From: an uncultured bacterium | Lineage (GTDB): Bacteria > Patescibacteriota > Patescibacteriia > Patescibacteriales > Patescibacteriaceae | Direction: 5' to 3' | DNA length: 18,314 bases | Assembly (NCBI GenBank): GCA_937868555.1 | Contig: CALMNI010000153.1 | Span: 1-18,314, forward strand | Shown here: positions 6,774 through 12,978 of the stretch, in pieces | Numbering within the stretch: position 1 is the first letter of the stretch | Layout of the letters: each line of letters begins with the position of its first letter | Position numbers and translations under genes: made by a program | The notes under the pieces: generated by a model | What the model was told of the DNA's origin: nothing | Database searches by the model: none | The model's input: the letters and a program-made list of their open reading frames with translations, nothing else

Positions 6774-6782
6774 TGGTATACT
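6774..6782 (+). promoter_or_regulatory. Extended -10 promoter of the prepilin pair
   Basis: TGG followed by TATACT (6777-6782) forms an extended -10 element, predicting transcription from about 6789 and a 20-base leader. No clear -35 box is present. It probably drives both prepilin genes, which are three bases apart. Confidence 0.6.
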
Positions 6783-6808
6783 ACATAGAACGAGCTTTTA
6801 TTTAAATT

Positions 6809-7834
6809 ATGAAAACTGGAGATAAGCGAGGTTTTACACTCATTGAACTTTTGGTTGTTATTGCAATCATCGGTATTCTTTCAACCTTGGCAATTATTGC
6901 CCTTGGTTCAGCGCGTCAAAAAGCTCGAGATTCAAAAAGGGTTGCGGACTTAAACCAAATTGGAAAGGCTTTAGAGTTGTTTTATAGCGATAATAATATA
7001 TACCCCACCTTGATAACTGCTGGCCAACCTATTGTTTTTGGATCAACAACCTATCTTGCGCAAGTTCCTTCAAACCCTACACCTCGTAATGAAGGCAATT
7101 GCGGAAATTATAATTATATATATGAGTCGGCCATATCCGGGAATGGTTATACCTTAAGCAGTTGTATAGCGGGGTCAACAGGTTCTTTTCCAGCAGGCGG
7201 GATTTTTGTATCATCTGCTAATGGCTCCAGCGTAACACCCTGCGGAGGTTTGATTGTGGATCGCGATGGCTATACCTATCGCACGGTTCTTATTGGGACT
7301 CAATGTTGGATGGCTGATAACTTAAGCACAAGAACAAAGCCTAATGGTGTCGCTTTAACGAGCCCTGGGCGAGAATGTATTTCTACAACTAATACTTTAG
7401 GTACAGAAACTGATTGCACGGCTGGGCGGACACTGTATCGCTATACCGAAGCTTTTAATGGCGATGGTATTGGGGGTCAGGGTATGTGTCCGAGTGGTTG
7501 GCATATTCCAACAGAAGCAGAAATGCATACCTTAGAATTAAATTTTACTAGCCCTCCTAACACTGAAGTAAATTGCTCAGCTACCCGTTTGTCGGCTTAT
7601 AATCTTTGTGACTTAGTCGGTACCGCCTTAAAGACTGGTGGGGCAGCAAATTTTAATGGCGTGCCAAGTGGTTATCGGTCTGGTTTAAGCGGCTATGACT
7701 CCAATAATTTATATTGGTTAGCTCGTGGCCCTCTAGGATATAGCTGGCGAGGAATAAATGCTGCTCAAGCAGGACTCTCATTAAATGCTCCGGGAGGAAA
7801 TGATGGCTCGTCAGTGCGTTGTATAAAAAACTAA
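6809..7834 (+). CDS. Type IV prepilin-like protein with C-terminal FISUMP domain
   Basis: The 341-residue protein begins with a class III prepilin signal: a short basic leader, cleavage site G8/F9 and mature [20 protein letters not shown] with the conserved glutamate at mature position 5 (E13). Residues 30-135 form a pilin-like head with YPTLIT and a cysteine pair (NCGN... SSC). From about residue 145 the sequence switches to a Fibrobacter succinogenes major paralogous (FISUMP) domain: VDRDGYTYRTVLIGTQCWMA, 'CPSGWHIPTEAEMHTLE' and a closing 'GGNDGSSVRCIKN'. FISUMP domains are typical of cell-surface proteins; their ligand is not known to me. The protein should be membrane-anchored or assembled into a pilus by a prepilin peptidase and assembly ATPase not in this window. 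It is followed after three bases by a paralogue. Confidence 0.88.
   Translation: MKTGDKRGFTLIELLVVIAIIGILSTLAIIALGSARQKARDSKRVADLNQIGKALELFYSDNNIYPTLITAGQPIVFGSTTYLAQVPSNPTPRNEGNCGNYNYIYESAISGNGYTLSSCIAGSTGSFPAGGIFVSSANGSSVTPCGGLIVDRDGYTYRTVLIGTQCWMADNLSTRTKPNGVALTSPGRECISTTNTLGTETDCTAGRTLYRYTEAFNGDGIGGQGMCPSGWHIPTEAEMHTLELNFTSPPNTEVNCSATRLSAYNLCDLVGTALKTGGAANFNGVPSGYRSGLSGYDSNNLYWLARGPLGYSWRGINAAQAGLSLNAPGGNDGSSVRCIKN
6829..6960 (+). repeat. Direct repeat copy 1 (prepilin N-terminal coding)
   Basis: This stretch and 7849-7980 (offset 1020) are nearly identical at the DNA level, including long unbroken runs such as the one from GAGGTTTTACACTCATTGAA and a second across the 'TCTTTCAACCTTGGCAATTA' segment. 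Differences are mostly at third codon positions. Similarity falls to protein level in the next 80 codons and then vanishes. Confidence 0.9.
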
Positions 7835-7837
7835 TAT

Positions 7838-8917
7838 ATGAAAAAGAGAGGTTTTACACTCATTGAACTTTTGGTCGTTATCGCCATTATCGGTATTCTT
7901 TCAACCTTGGCAATTATTGCTTTAGGTTCAGCGCGTCAAAAAGCGCGAGATTCAAAACGCGTTTCGGACATCAATCAAATTTCTAAGGCTTTGGAAATGT
8001 ATTATGGCGATGCCAATGCCTATCCAACGCTTATTACTACTGGACAAGCTCTTAGTTATGGAGGCACAACATATTTATCTGCCGTGCCTACTAACCCTTC
8101 TCCGAAAAACGACGGCAATTGTCCTAACGCCGACTACGTATACGCACCGAGCAGTTCAACGGCCGTTGGCTATACATTGAATTTTTGTTTAGGAAGTGCT
8201 ACGGGCTCACTTTCAAATGGTTTAAATTATGCGTCTGCCAGCGGATTAAATGGCGATCCATCGCTCGTGGGTTGGTGGAAATTAAATGAAGGGGCTGGTA
8301 CTTCGGTTACGGATTCTAGTTCAACGCGGAATGCCAATACTCTTACCAATTTTAATTATAATAGTACTTCCGGCTGGATTGGGTCGGGTACTACGCCGGC
8401 CTTGGGTCCAACAGGCTCGGGTTCAGCGCTGTTATTTGATGGTACTAATGATTATATAGATGCGGGGAGTAATACTGCGCTTAGACCAAATTACTTGTCT
8501 ATTTCCGCCTGGGTTTATTATACGGGGGACGATGGAGCAATTGCGGGTCAAAAAGATACTGGCTCAGCAGTAGAGGGGTATGCCCTCGCAATAAATAGTG
8601 GTACTCTTGTTTTTTGGATTTATGGTACTACGGGTAATTCGACTGGTGGAAATGGCGGCACTCTTGCTAGCGGTCAATGGAGTCATGTGGTTGCTACCTA
8701 TGATGGATTAATAAGAAATATCTACGTCAATGGAGTTCTAACGACGGTTGGAGGACTGGGACCAGGACGCGGCCCGGTTGTATATACTAACCAACCAGTG
8801 AGAATAGGACACACTGATGGAGCTGGCTATCTTCAAGGCGCTCTTAGTGATGTTCGAATTTACAACAGAGCTTTATCCCCTTCGGAAATTGTTGCGATAT
8901 ACAATGCCGGTCATTAA
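7838..8917 (+). CDS. Type IV prepilin-like protein with C-terminal LamG domain
   Basis: The 359-residue protein starts [19 protein letters not shown]: cleavage expected between G5 and F6, glutamate at mature position 5. The pilin head parallels its upstream neighbour ([23 protein letters not shown] and a second cysteine). From about residue 145 a concanavalin A-like/laminin G fold follows: [16 protein letters not shown], '[17 protein letters not shown]', 'LSISAWVYY', '[12 protein letters not shown]', 'IYVNGV' and '[18 protein letters not shown]'. These are textbook LamG signatures, common in secreted sugar- or protein-binding modules. The ATG lies three bases after the previous stop and has no Shine-Dalgarno, suggesting translational coupling. 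A likely role is a pilus-tip or minor-pilin adhesin; that is inference. Confidence 0.9.
   Translation: MKKRGFTLIELLVVIAIIGILSTLAIIALGSARQKARDSKRVSDINQISKALEMYYGDANAYPTLITTGQALSYGGTTYLSAVPTNPSPKNDGNCPNADYVYAPSSSTAVGYTLNFCLGSATGSLSNGLNYASASGLNGDPSLVGWWKLNEGAGTSVTDSSSTRNANTLTNFNYNSTSGWIGSGTTPALGPTGSGSALLFDGTNDYIDAGSNTALRPNYLSISAWVYYTGDDGAIAGQKDTGSAVEGYALAINSGTLVFWIYGTTGNSTGGNGGTLASGQWSHVVATYDGLIRNIYVNGVLTTVGGLGPGRGPVVYTNQPVRIGHTDGAGYLQGALSDVRIYNRALSPSEIVAIYNAGH
7849..7980 (+). repeat. Direct repeat copy 2 (prepilin N-terminal coding)
   Basis: Partner of 6829-6960; encodes the same signal peptide, hydrophobic helix and the [11 protein letters not shown] segment. The length and identity are sufficient to be a substrate for homologous recombination, which could delete or fuse the intervening C-terminal module. 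Confidence 0.9.
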
Positions 8918-8926
8918 AACAAATAA

Positions 8927-8955
8927 TTGATTTTTCTTAATAATTATGCGATAAT
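8927..8955 (+). promoter_or_regulatory. Promoter of yebC-ruvC
   Basis: TTGATT (8927-8932), 17-base spacer, GATAAT (8950-8955) with TGC before it (extended -10). The predicted start is about 8962, giving a leader of about 27 bases. The -10 is embedded in the hairpin 8942-8967. Confidence 0.65.
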
Positions 8956-8967
8956 TTCCGCATAATT
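8942..8967 (+). terminator. Inverted repeat, probable terminator of the prepilin pair
   Basis: AATTATGCG (8942-8950) and CGCATAATT (8959-8967) are perfect complements around an eight-base loop, followed by a T-rich run (GTTTTTATTTTG). The stem is A/T-rich, so termination may be incomplete. It overlaps the yebC promoter. Confidence 0.55.
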
Positions 8968-8988
8968 GTTTTTATTTTGTAGATTTTT

Positions 8989-9708
8989 ATGTCCGGACAT
9001 TCTAAATGGGCGACAACTAAACGCGCCAAAGCGGTCGTTGATGCGAAGCGCGGAGCCGCCTTTACCAAGCTTTCTAATTTAATTTCCATAGCTGCCCGTA
9101 AGGGCGGCGACCCGGAAACAAACTTTCAACTCCGTTTGGCAATTGATAGAGCTAGGGGTGTTAATATGCCCAAAGATAATATCGAACGGGCGATTCGCCG
9201 CGGGACGGGCGAAGATGGCGGCGGGCAGCTTGAGGAACTAGTATATGAGGGTATTGGTCCGGCGCAATCGCAATTTATTATCCAAGCCTTGACTGATAGT
9301 CGCAATAGAACTGCTGCCGCAATTCGCCATACCTTTTCCAAGCATGGCGGAGCCTTGGGAGCGGTAATGTGGAATTTTGAACAAAAAGGAGTCTTGATGA
9401 TTTCTAAAGAAGTATGGGATGCGAGCGCTTTGAATTTTGATGATTTTTTATTAGAGGGGATTGATGCTGGCATTGATGACGCTGTTTTAGAAGATGAGGG
9501 AGTAATTATATATACGAAACCCGAGGCTTTTGCCAAAGTGAAAGGCTGGCTGGAATCTAAAAAGTTAGAAACTGCCTCCGCTGCTATTGAATATGTGGCT
9601 AAAGAAAAAATTTCCTTGAGCGATGAAGATAGAGCCAAAGTTGAAAGTTTTATTGATGTTTTAGAAAATGACGAAGACGTGAGTGATTATTTTACTAATA
9701 TAGAGTAG
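8989..9708 (+). CDS. yebC: YebC/PmpR family protein
   Basis: The 239-residue product is a full-length YebC-family protein, beginning [20 protein letters not shown], the family hallmark. Members have been described as DNA-binding transcriptional regulators and, more recently, as factors that help ribosomes at difficult (for example proline-rich) stretches; which applies here is unknown. Conserved stretches include '[22 protein letters not shown]', 'EGIGP', '[22 protein letters not shown]' and the acidic C-terminal third. It is the first gene of a two-gene unit with ruvC, 16 bases apart, an arrangement found across many bacteria. Its promoter overlaps the hairpin at 8942-8967. Confidence 0.95.
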   Translation: MSGHSKWATTKRAKAVVDAKRGAAFTKLSNLISIAARKGGDPETNFQLRLAIDRARGVNMPKDNIERAIRRGTGEDGGGQLEELVYEGIGPAQSQFIIQALTDSRNRTAAAIRHTFSKHGGALGAVMWNFEQKGVLMISKEVWDASALNFDDFLLEGIDAGIDDAVLEDEGVIIYTKPEAFAKVKGWLESKKLETASAAIEYVAKEKISLSDEDRAKVESFIDVLENDEDVSDYFTNIE

Positions 9709-9724
9709 GGGGAGCGAGACATTT

Positions 9725-10186
9725 ATGATTATTATCGGTTTTGATCCTGGCGTTGCTGATACTGGGTATGGCGTAATTTCAGTCGAGAAAGGCAAGCTTT
9801 CTTGCCTTGGATATGGCTGCATTAAAACTCCCGCTAAAACTGACTTACCCGATCGCCTAAAAACTATTTATGCCGATACTGTTACGTTGCTAAAAAAATA
9901 TAAACCCGCTTTGGTCTCTATTGAGAAGCTATTTTTTTCAAAAAACGTAACGACGGCTATGGCTGTTGGCCATGCGCGGGGAGTAATCTTGCTTGCTATT
10001 GCCCAAGCTAAATTGAAAGTAGTCGAGTTCACTCCCAATCAGGTCAAACAATCAGTTGCTTCCTACGGCGCAGCCGATAAGCAGCAAGTACAAAGAATGG
10101 TGAAGATGATTTTAAACTTACAAGAAATTCCTAAACCCGATGATGCGGCCGATGCGTTAGCGATTGCTATTTGCGCTTCCGCGTAA
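9725..10186 (+). CDS. ruvC: Crossover junction endodeoxyribonuclease RuvC
   Basis: The 153-residue enzyme resolves Holliday junctions by paired nicks during recombinational repair, acting with RuvAB (not in the window). The RNase H-like fold carries the four acidic catalytic residues: D7 in IIIGFDPGVADTGYG, E67 in SIEKLFF, and D140 and D143 in PDDAADALAIA. Basic residues K108 and K119 match the DNA-contacting lysines of E. coli RuvC. The protein is slightly shorter than E. coli RuvC (173) because the C-terminal tail is missing, as in many compact forms. It follows yebC by 16 bases and has one of the few convincing ribosome-binding sites in the window (GGGGGAG, ending about 9-10 bases before the ATG). 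Confidence 0.96.
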   Translation: MIIIGFDPGVADTGYGVISVEKGKLSCLGYGCIKTPAKTDLPDRLKTIYADTVTLLKKYKPALVSIEKLFFSKNVTTAMAVGHARGVILLAIAQAKLKVVEFTPNQVKQSVASYGAADKQQVQRMVKMILNLQEIPKPDDAADALAIAICASA

Positions 10187-10226
10187 TTATTTCTGTCTTG
10201 GTGTTCACAAATTGTGTTCATTTCCA

Positions 10227-10255
10227 TTGACTTTAGCCAAAAAATGTGCTATCCT
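10227..10255 (+). promoter_or_regulatory. Promoter of the SpoIID-like gene
   Basis: TTGACT (10227-10232), 17-base spacer, TATCCT (10250-10255) preceded by TGC (extended -10). The predicted start is near 10262, giving a leader of about 28 or 58 bases depending on which start codon is used. Confidence 0.75.
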
Positions 10256-10319
10256 TGATATATAAAGGAAAAATCTTCATTCATAAAGTTTGAAGATAAA
10301 ACAAAAACAAAGAAAAAAA

Positions 10320-12038
10320 ATGTCACTTGCATTTTCTCACACTCATCCGCACGTTTTGGGATGGAAATCATATAGACTTCTTAGAAAGAAGGCAATGGAG
10401 CAGGAGCTCAGCTGGTCTGGGCTCGTTATAAGCTTGTCCATTGCTTTTTTTATTGTCGCTGGTTGCGCGACGGTTCTTCATACAATAGAACAATCTTTGA
10501 ACGCATCGAATGCTCCCCGATATAATCAAGAGCATTATCTGCAAGCTGGAGCTTTAGCCCGTTCAGTGTTCGGCGTTCATGCTGTTGCCGCTGCAACAGC
10601 GGAGTACAAGGCTGCACCCGTCAAAGAAACAGAATACGTAACGATTAATACGGGCAAGGAAATTACTAAAGAGATCACATTTAAAAATACCGGCAGTCTT
10701 TCATGGAAACCAGGAGTAGTAACGTTTGAAACAGGTCCTTTTCTTAAAACAGTTTCTCAAGTTAAAACAGCGGCTTGGAAAAAAGTGTATGAGCCGGCAG
10801 CGCTTCCTAAAGAAATAAAACCAGGACAGTCGGTTACGCTTAGTTTTAAAATGAAGGCGCCTCCTTTGGAGGGAACTATACAAGAAAATTTTCAATTAGT
10901 TGCCAACGCTCACCCCCTCACCGGTTCATTGGTGCGGGTTTTTGTTACTATTGAAAAAGCAAACGCCGTTTCCGCTCCTGTTCCTAGTACTCCCGTTTCC
11001 CCGACGCCTGCCGCCGCTCCCGCGGCGACAGGCGCTACGGTTGTTCCGCAGCCGAAGCTGTGCATTGCCACTGTCGATGCAACCAATGTTAGTAATTGCA
11101 ATACTAATCCTAATGAAAATAACGCTGGTAATGGCATTAGTTCCAATATGTTATTATCAGGGCAGCCTACTATTCGTGTCGGCTTATTCTCGACCCTAGC
11201 CGCTCAGCGGATAACGGCTAACACAATTTTTAGTGTTTACGGGGGCAATCAATTATTAGCCTCCTCTTTACCTGCCGGAACAGTTGTTACGCTAGGTTAT
11301 AATCAAAGTAATGGCCAATATTCAGTTTCTCTTCCTCTCGTAACCCAGCAAACCGCTAGCCCGCTGCGTGTTGTGCCGGCATTTGGAGGAATAGTAACCC
11401 TCCTTGATTATAGAAACGGCCAAAGCCCCCAAGATAATAGATTTCGAAATATTGTTGAATACAGGTATACTGTTCCGGCAAAAACTGTGTGGCTTATTAA
11501 TGAATTGCCCCTCGATGATTATATTAAAGGGTTGGCTGAAACAACGAACGCTTCGCCAGTAGAGTTTCAAAAAGTGATGGCGACCATTGCTCGTACCTAC
11601 GCTTTGTATCATTACTTGCGCGGCGTACAGTTCGGCCTTGTCGACGCCTCGACTAAGCATTCAGCCGATCATTTTCATATTGACTCAGTATATGACCAAG
11701 TGTACCGCGGATATAATTCGGAATTGCGCTTAACTGGCTTAACGCAAGCCGTTGAAGCAACTCGGGGAGTGGCGGTAACTTATAATAATCAAATTGTTAT
11801 AACTCCGTATTTTTCTAATTCGGACGGACGCACTCGCGATTGGACAGAAGTATGGGGAGGAGCTGCCATGGCCTGGCTTAAGAGCGTTTTGGTTCCGGAA
11901 GACAATGGTAAGACTTTGTTCGGCCATGGCGTCGGACTATCAGCCCGCGGTGCTTTGCTTATGGTAAACAATGGCAAAGGCTGGCAAGAGGTATTGAAAT
12001 ATTTTTACACCGGCACACAGGTGCAGAAAGTGTATTAA
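10320..12038 (+). CDS. Membrane-anchored SpoIID/LytB-like protein with Ig-like domain
   Basis: The protein (572 residues from the ATG at 10320; an in-frame TTG at 10290 would add ten) probably cuts peptidoglycan glycan strands outside the membrane. Residues 34-56 form a membrane anchor (GLVISLSIAFFIVAGCATVL). Residues 95-215 resemble an NBR1-type Ig-like domain (EITFKNTGSLSWKPG ... EIKPGQSVTLSFKMKAPP). A Pro/Ala/Thr-rich linker spans 216-245. From about 282 to the end lies a SpoIID domain: LPLDDYIKGLAETTNASP with the candidate catalytic glutamate E407, IARTYALYH, VYRGYNSE, 'YFSNSDGRTRDWTEVWGG' and GHGVGLSARGA (535-545). In sporulating Firmicutes SpoIID is a lytic transglycosylase, but nothing here suggests sporulation; a role in wall remodelling or division is more likely. 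It has its own promoter. Confidence 0.88.
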   Translation: MSLAFSHTHPHVLGWKSYRLLRKKAMEQELSWSGLVISLSIAFFIVAGCATVLHTIEQSLNASNAPRYNQEHYLQAGALARSVFGVHAVAAATAEYKAAPVKETEYVTINTGKEITKEITFKNTGSLSWKPGVVTFETGPFLKTVSQVKTAAWKKVYEPAALPKEIKPGQSVTLSFKMKAPPLEGTIQENFQLVANAHPLTGSLVRVFVTIEKANAVSAPVPSTPVSPTPAAAPAATGATVVPQPKLCIATVDATNVSNCNTNPNENNAGNGISSNMLLSGQPTIRVGLFSTLAAQRITANTIFSVYGGNQLLASSLPAGTVVTLGYNQSNGQYSVSLPLVTQQTASPLRVVPAFGGIVTLLDYRNGQSPQDNRFRNIVEYRYTVPAKTVWLINELPLDDYIKGLAETTNASPVEFQKVMATIARTYALYHYLRGVQFGLVDASTKHSADHFHIDSVYDQVYRGYNSELRLTGLTQAVEATRGVAVTYNNQIVITPYFSNSDGRTRDWTEVWGGAAMAWLKSVLVPEDNGKTLFGHGVGLSARGALLMVNNGKGWQEVLKYFYTGTQVQKVY

Positions 12039-12053
12039 TAATAAAACGTCACT

Positions 12054-12842
12054 ATGTTTAAAATAGAAATTGTTAGGAATAATAAAAATCAGGAGCCTGA
12101 GCCTCAACAGGAGATAGAAAAATCACCGGAAACCGTGCTCCAAGAGCTTAGGTATAAACGAATGGAACTTCTTACAGAATACCGTTCAACAAAAGCTGAT
12201 TTAGTAAAGAATGGGCCACATCCAAAATCAGCTGCCGGTATGGAAGTACTTGATCCTATTATAGAGAAACTCGCTCAGACGAGTTGTCAAATTGGTGAGG
12301 TACGAGATAAGAATAACATCACTTTTAATCCGTTAAAGTATTATCTTGATAAGACGGAGCGTCTTAAGGAAGTAAGGAAATGGACTGAGGGCGAATTCAT
12401 AAATACTGAAATAGGAAAAGAAATACATGAAGTCTGTATGAAACGTAACTGGCAACAAAGGTATCAGTATGTTCTTCGAGAAAAGTTGCCCGCTTGGGTA
12501 GAGGATGAAAATAGGCATAGTCACCCGCTTCACAAAACTTTTCTTATGTTATGGAGCAAATTAAGGGAAAAGAAAAACCAAGAAAAAATTGATACGTTTA
12601 AAGCCGAAATGGATGAGACGTATAATAAGCTGCGAGAACTTAACCAAACTCCCGAAGTTGTTGCCCACTATAAAGAATTAGATGAAATTTCACGAGTAGA
12701 AATGCTAGTGGATCAAGTATATGGCCATTATTTGGTAGAATATTTTAATAATGGGAAAACGAGGGAGGAGTTTGAAAAAGATACAAATAACAATGAGGCT
12801 GAAGAAGATGGAGTAGAGATTGAGAAAGAGAAAAAGCAATAG
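12054..12842 (+). CDS. Charged helical protein of unknown function
   Basis: The 262-residue product is rich in Lys, Glu, Asn and Gln and appears almost wholly helical, with coiled-coil character in residues 20-60 and 160-235. There is no signal peptide or membrane segment. The N-terminus (FKIEIVRNNKNQEPEPQQEI) and the C-terminal tail (NNNEAEEDGVEIEKEKKQ) look disordered. A short tryptophan-containing centre (RKWTEGEF, RNWQQRYQYV, LPAWVEDE, LMLWSKLREKK) is the most distinctive part. I recognise no domain. The ATG follows the SpoIID stop by 15 bases with no Shine-Dalgarno, so it is probably co-transcribed with it. A strong terminator follows at 12885-12929. Codon use looks more A/T-rich and the protein more lysine-rich than its neighbours; this may mean it is lineage-specific. 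Confidence 0.75.
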   Translation: MFKIEIVRNNKNQEPEPQQEIEKSPETVLQELRYKRMELLTEYRSTKADLVKNGPHPKSAAGMEVLDPIIEKLAQTSCQIGEVRDKNNITFNPLKYYLDKTERLKEVRKWTEGEFINTEIGKEIHEVCMKRNWQQRYQYVLREKLPAWVEDENRHSHPLHKTFLMLWSKLREKKNQEKIDTFKAEMDETYNKLRELNQTPEVVAHYKELDEISRVEMLVDQVYGHYLVEYFNNGKTREEFEKDTNNNEAEEDGVEIEKEKKQ

Positions 12843-12884
12843 GCTAACTATATATGTGTGGCTATTAATAAACATTATTATTTT

Positions 12885-12929
12885 AAAGAACCGAGAATGA
12901 AAGATTCATTTTCGGTTCTTTATATTTTT
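12885..12929 (+). terminator. Strong intrinsic terminator
   Basis: AAAGAACCGA-G-AATGAA pairs with TTCATT-T-TCGGTTCTTT to give a stem of about 17 base pairs (one G-T pair) with a three-base loop, followed by TATATTTTT. It ends the SpoIID/unknown-protein unit and isolates smc. The rest of the 136-base gap before smc holds only the -10 box listed separately. Confidence 0.88.
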
Positions 12930-12966
12930 GGTTCCGCCAGGTATTTTTTTTATACAAAAAATAAGA

Positions 12967-12972
12967 TATACT
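12967..12972 (+). promoter_or_regulatory. Putative -10 box of smc (leaderless)
   Basis: TATACT lies six bases before the ATG at 12979, so transcription would start at about the start codon itself. No good -35 is visible in the T-rich stretch upstream. Confidence 0.5.
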
Positions 12973-12978
12973 GTGGAT

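Noticed and set aside
10201..10220. Direct repeat GTGTTCA (10201-10207 and 10214-10220) before the SpoIID promoter as an operator
   Set aside because: Only seven bases, seen twice, with no other copies noticed in the window; chance is a sufficient explanation.
12928..12978. Upstream start (GTG-like codon region) adding 17 residues to SMC
   Set aside because: The extension precedes the -10 box and the canonical SMC N-terminus begins at ATG 12979.
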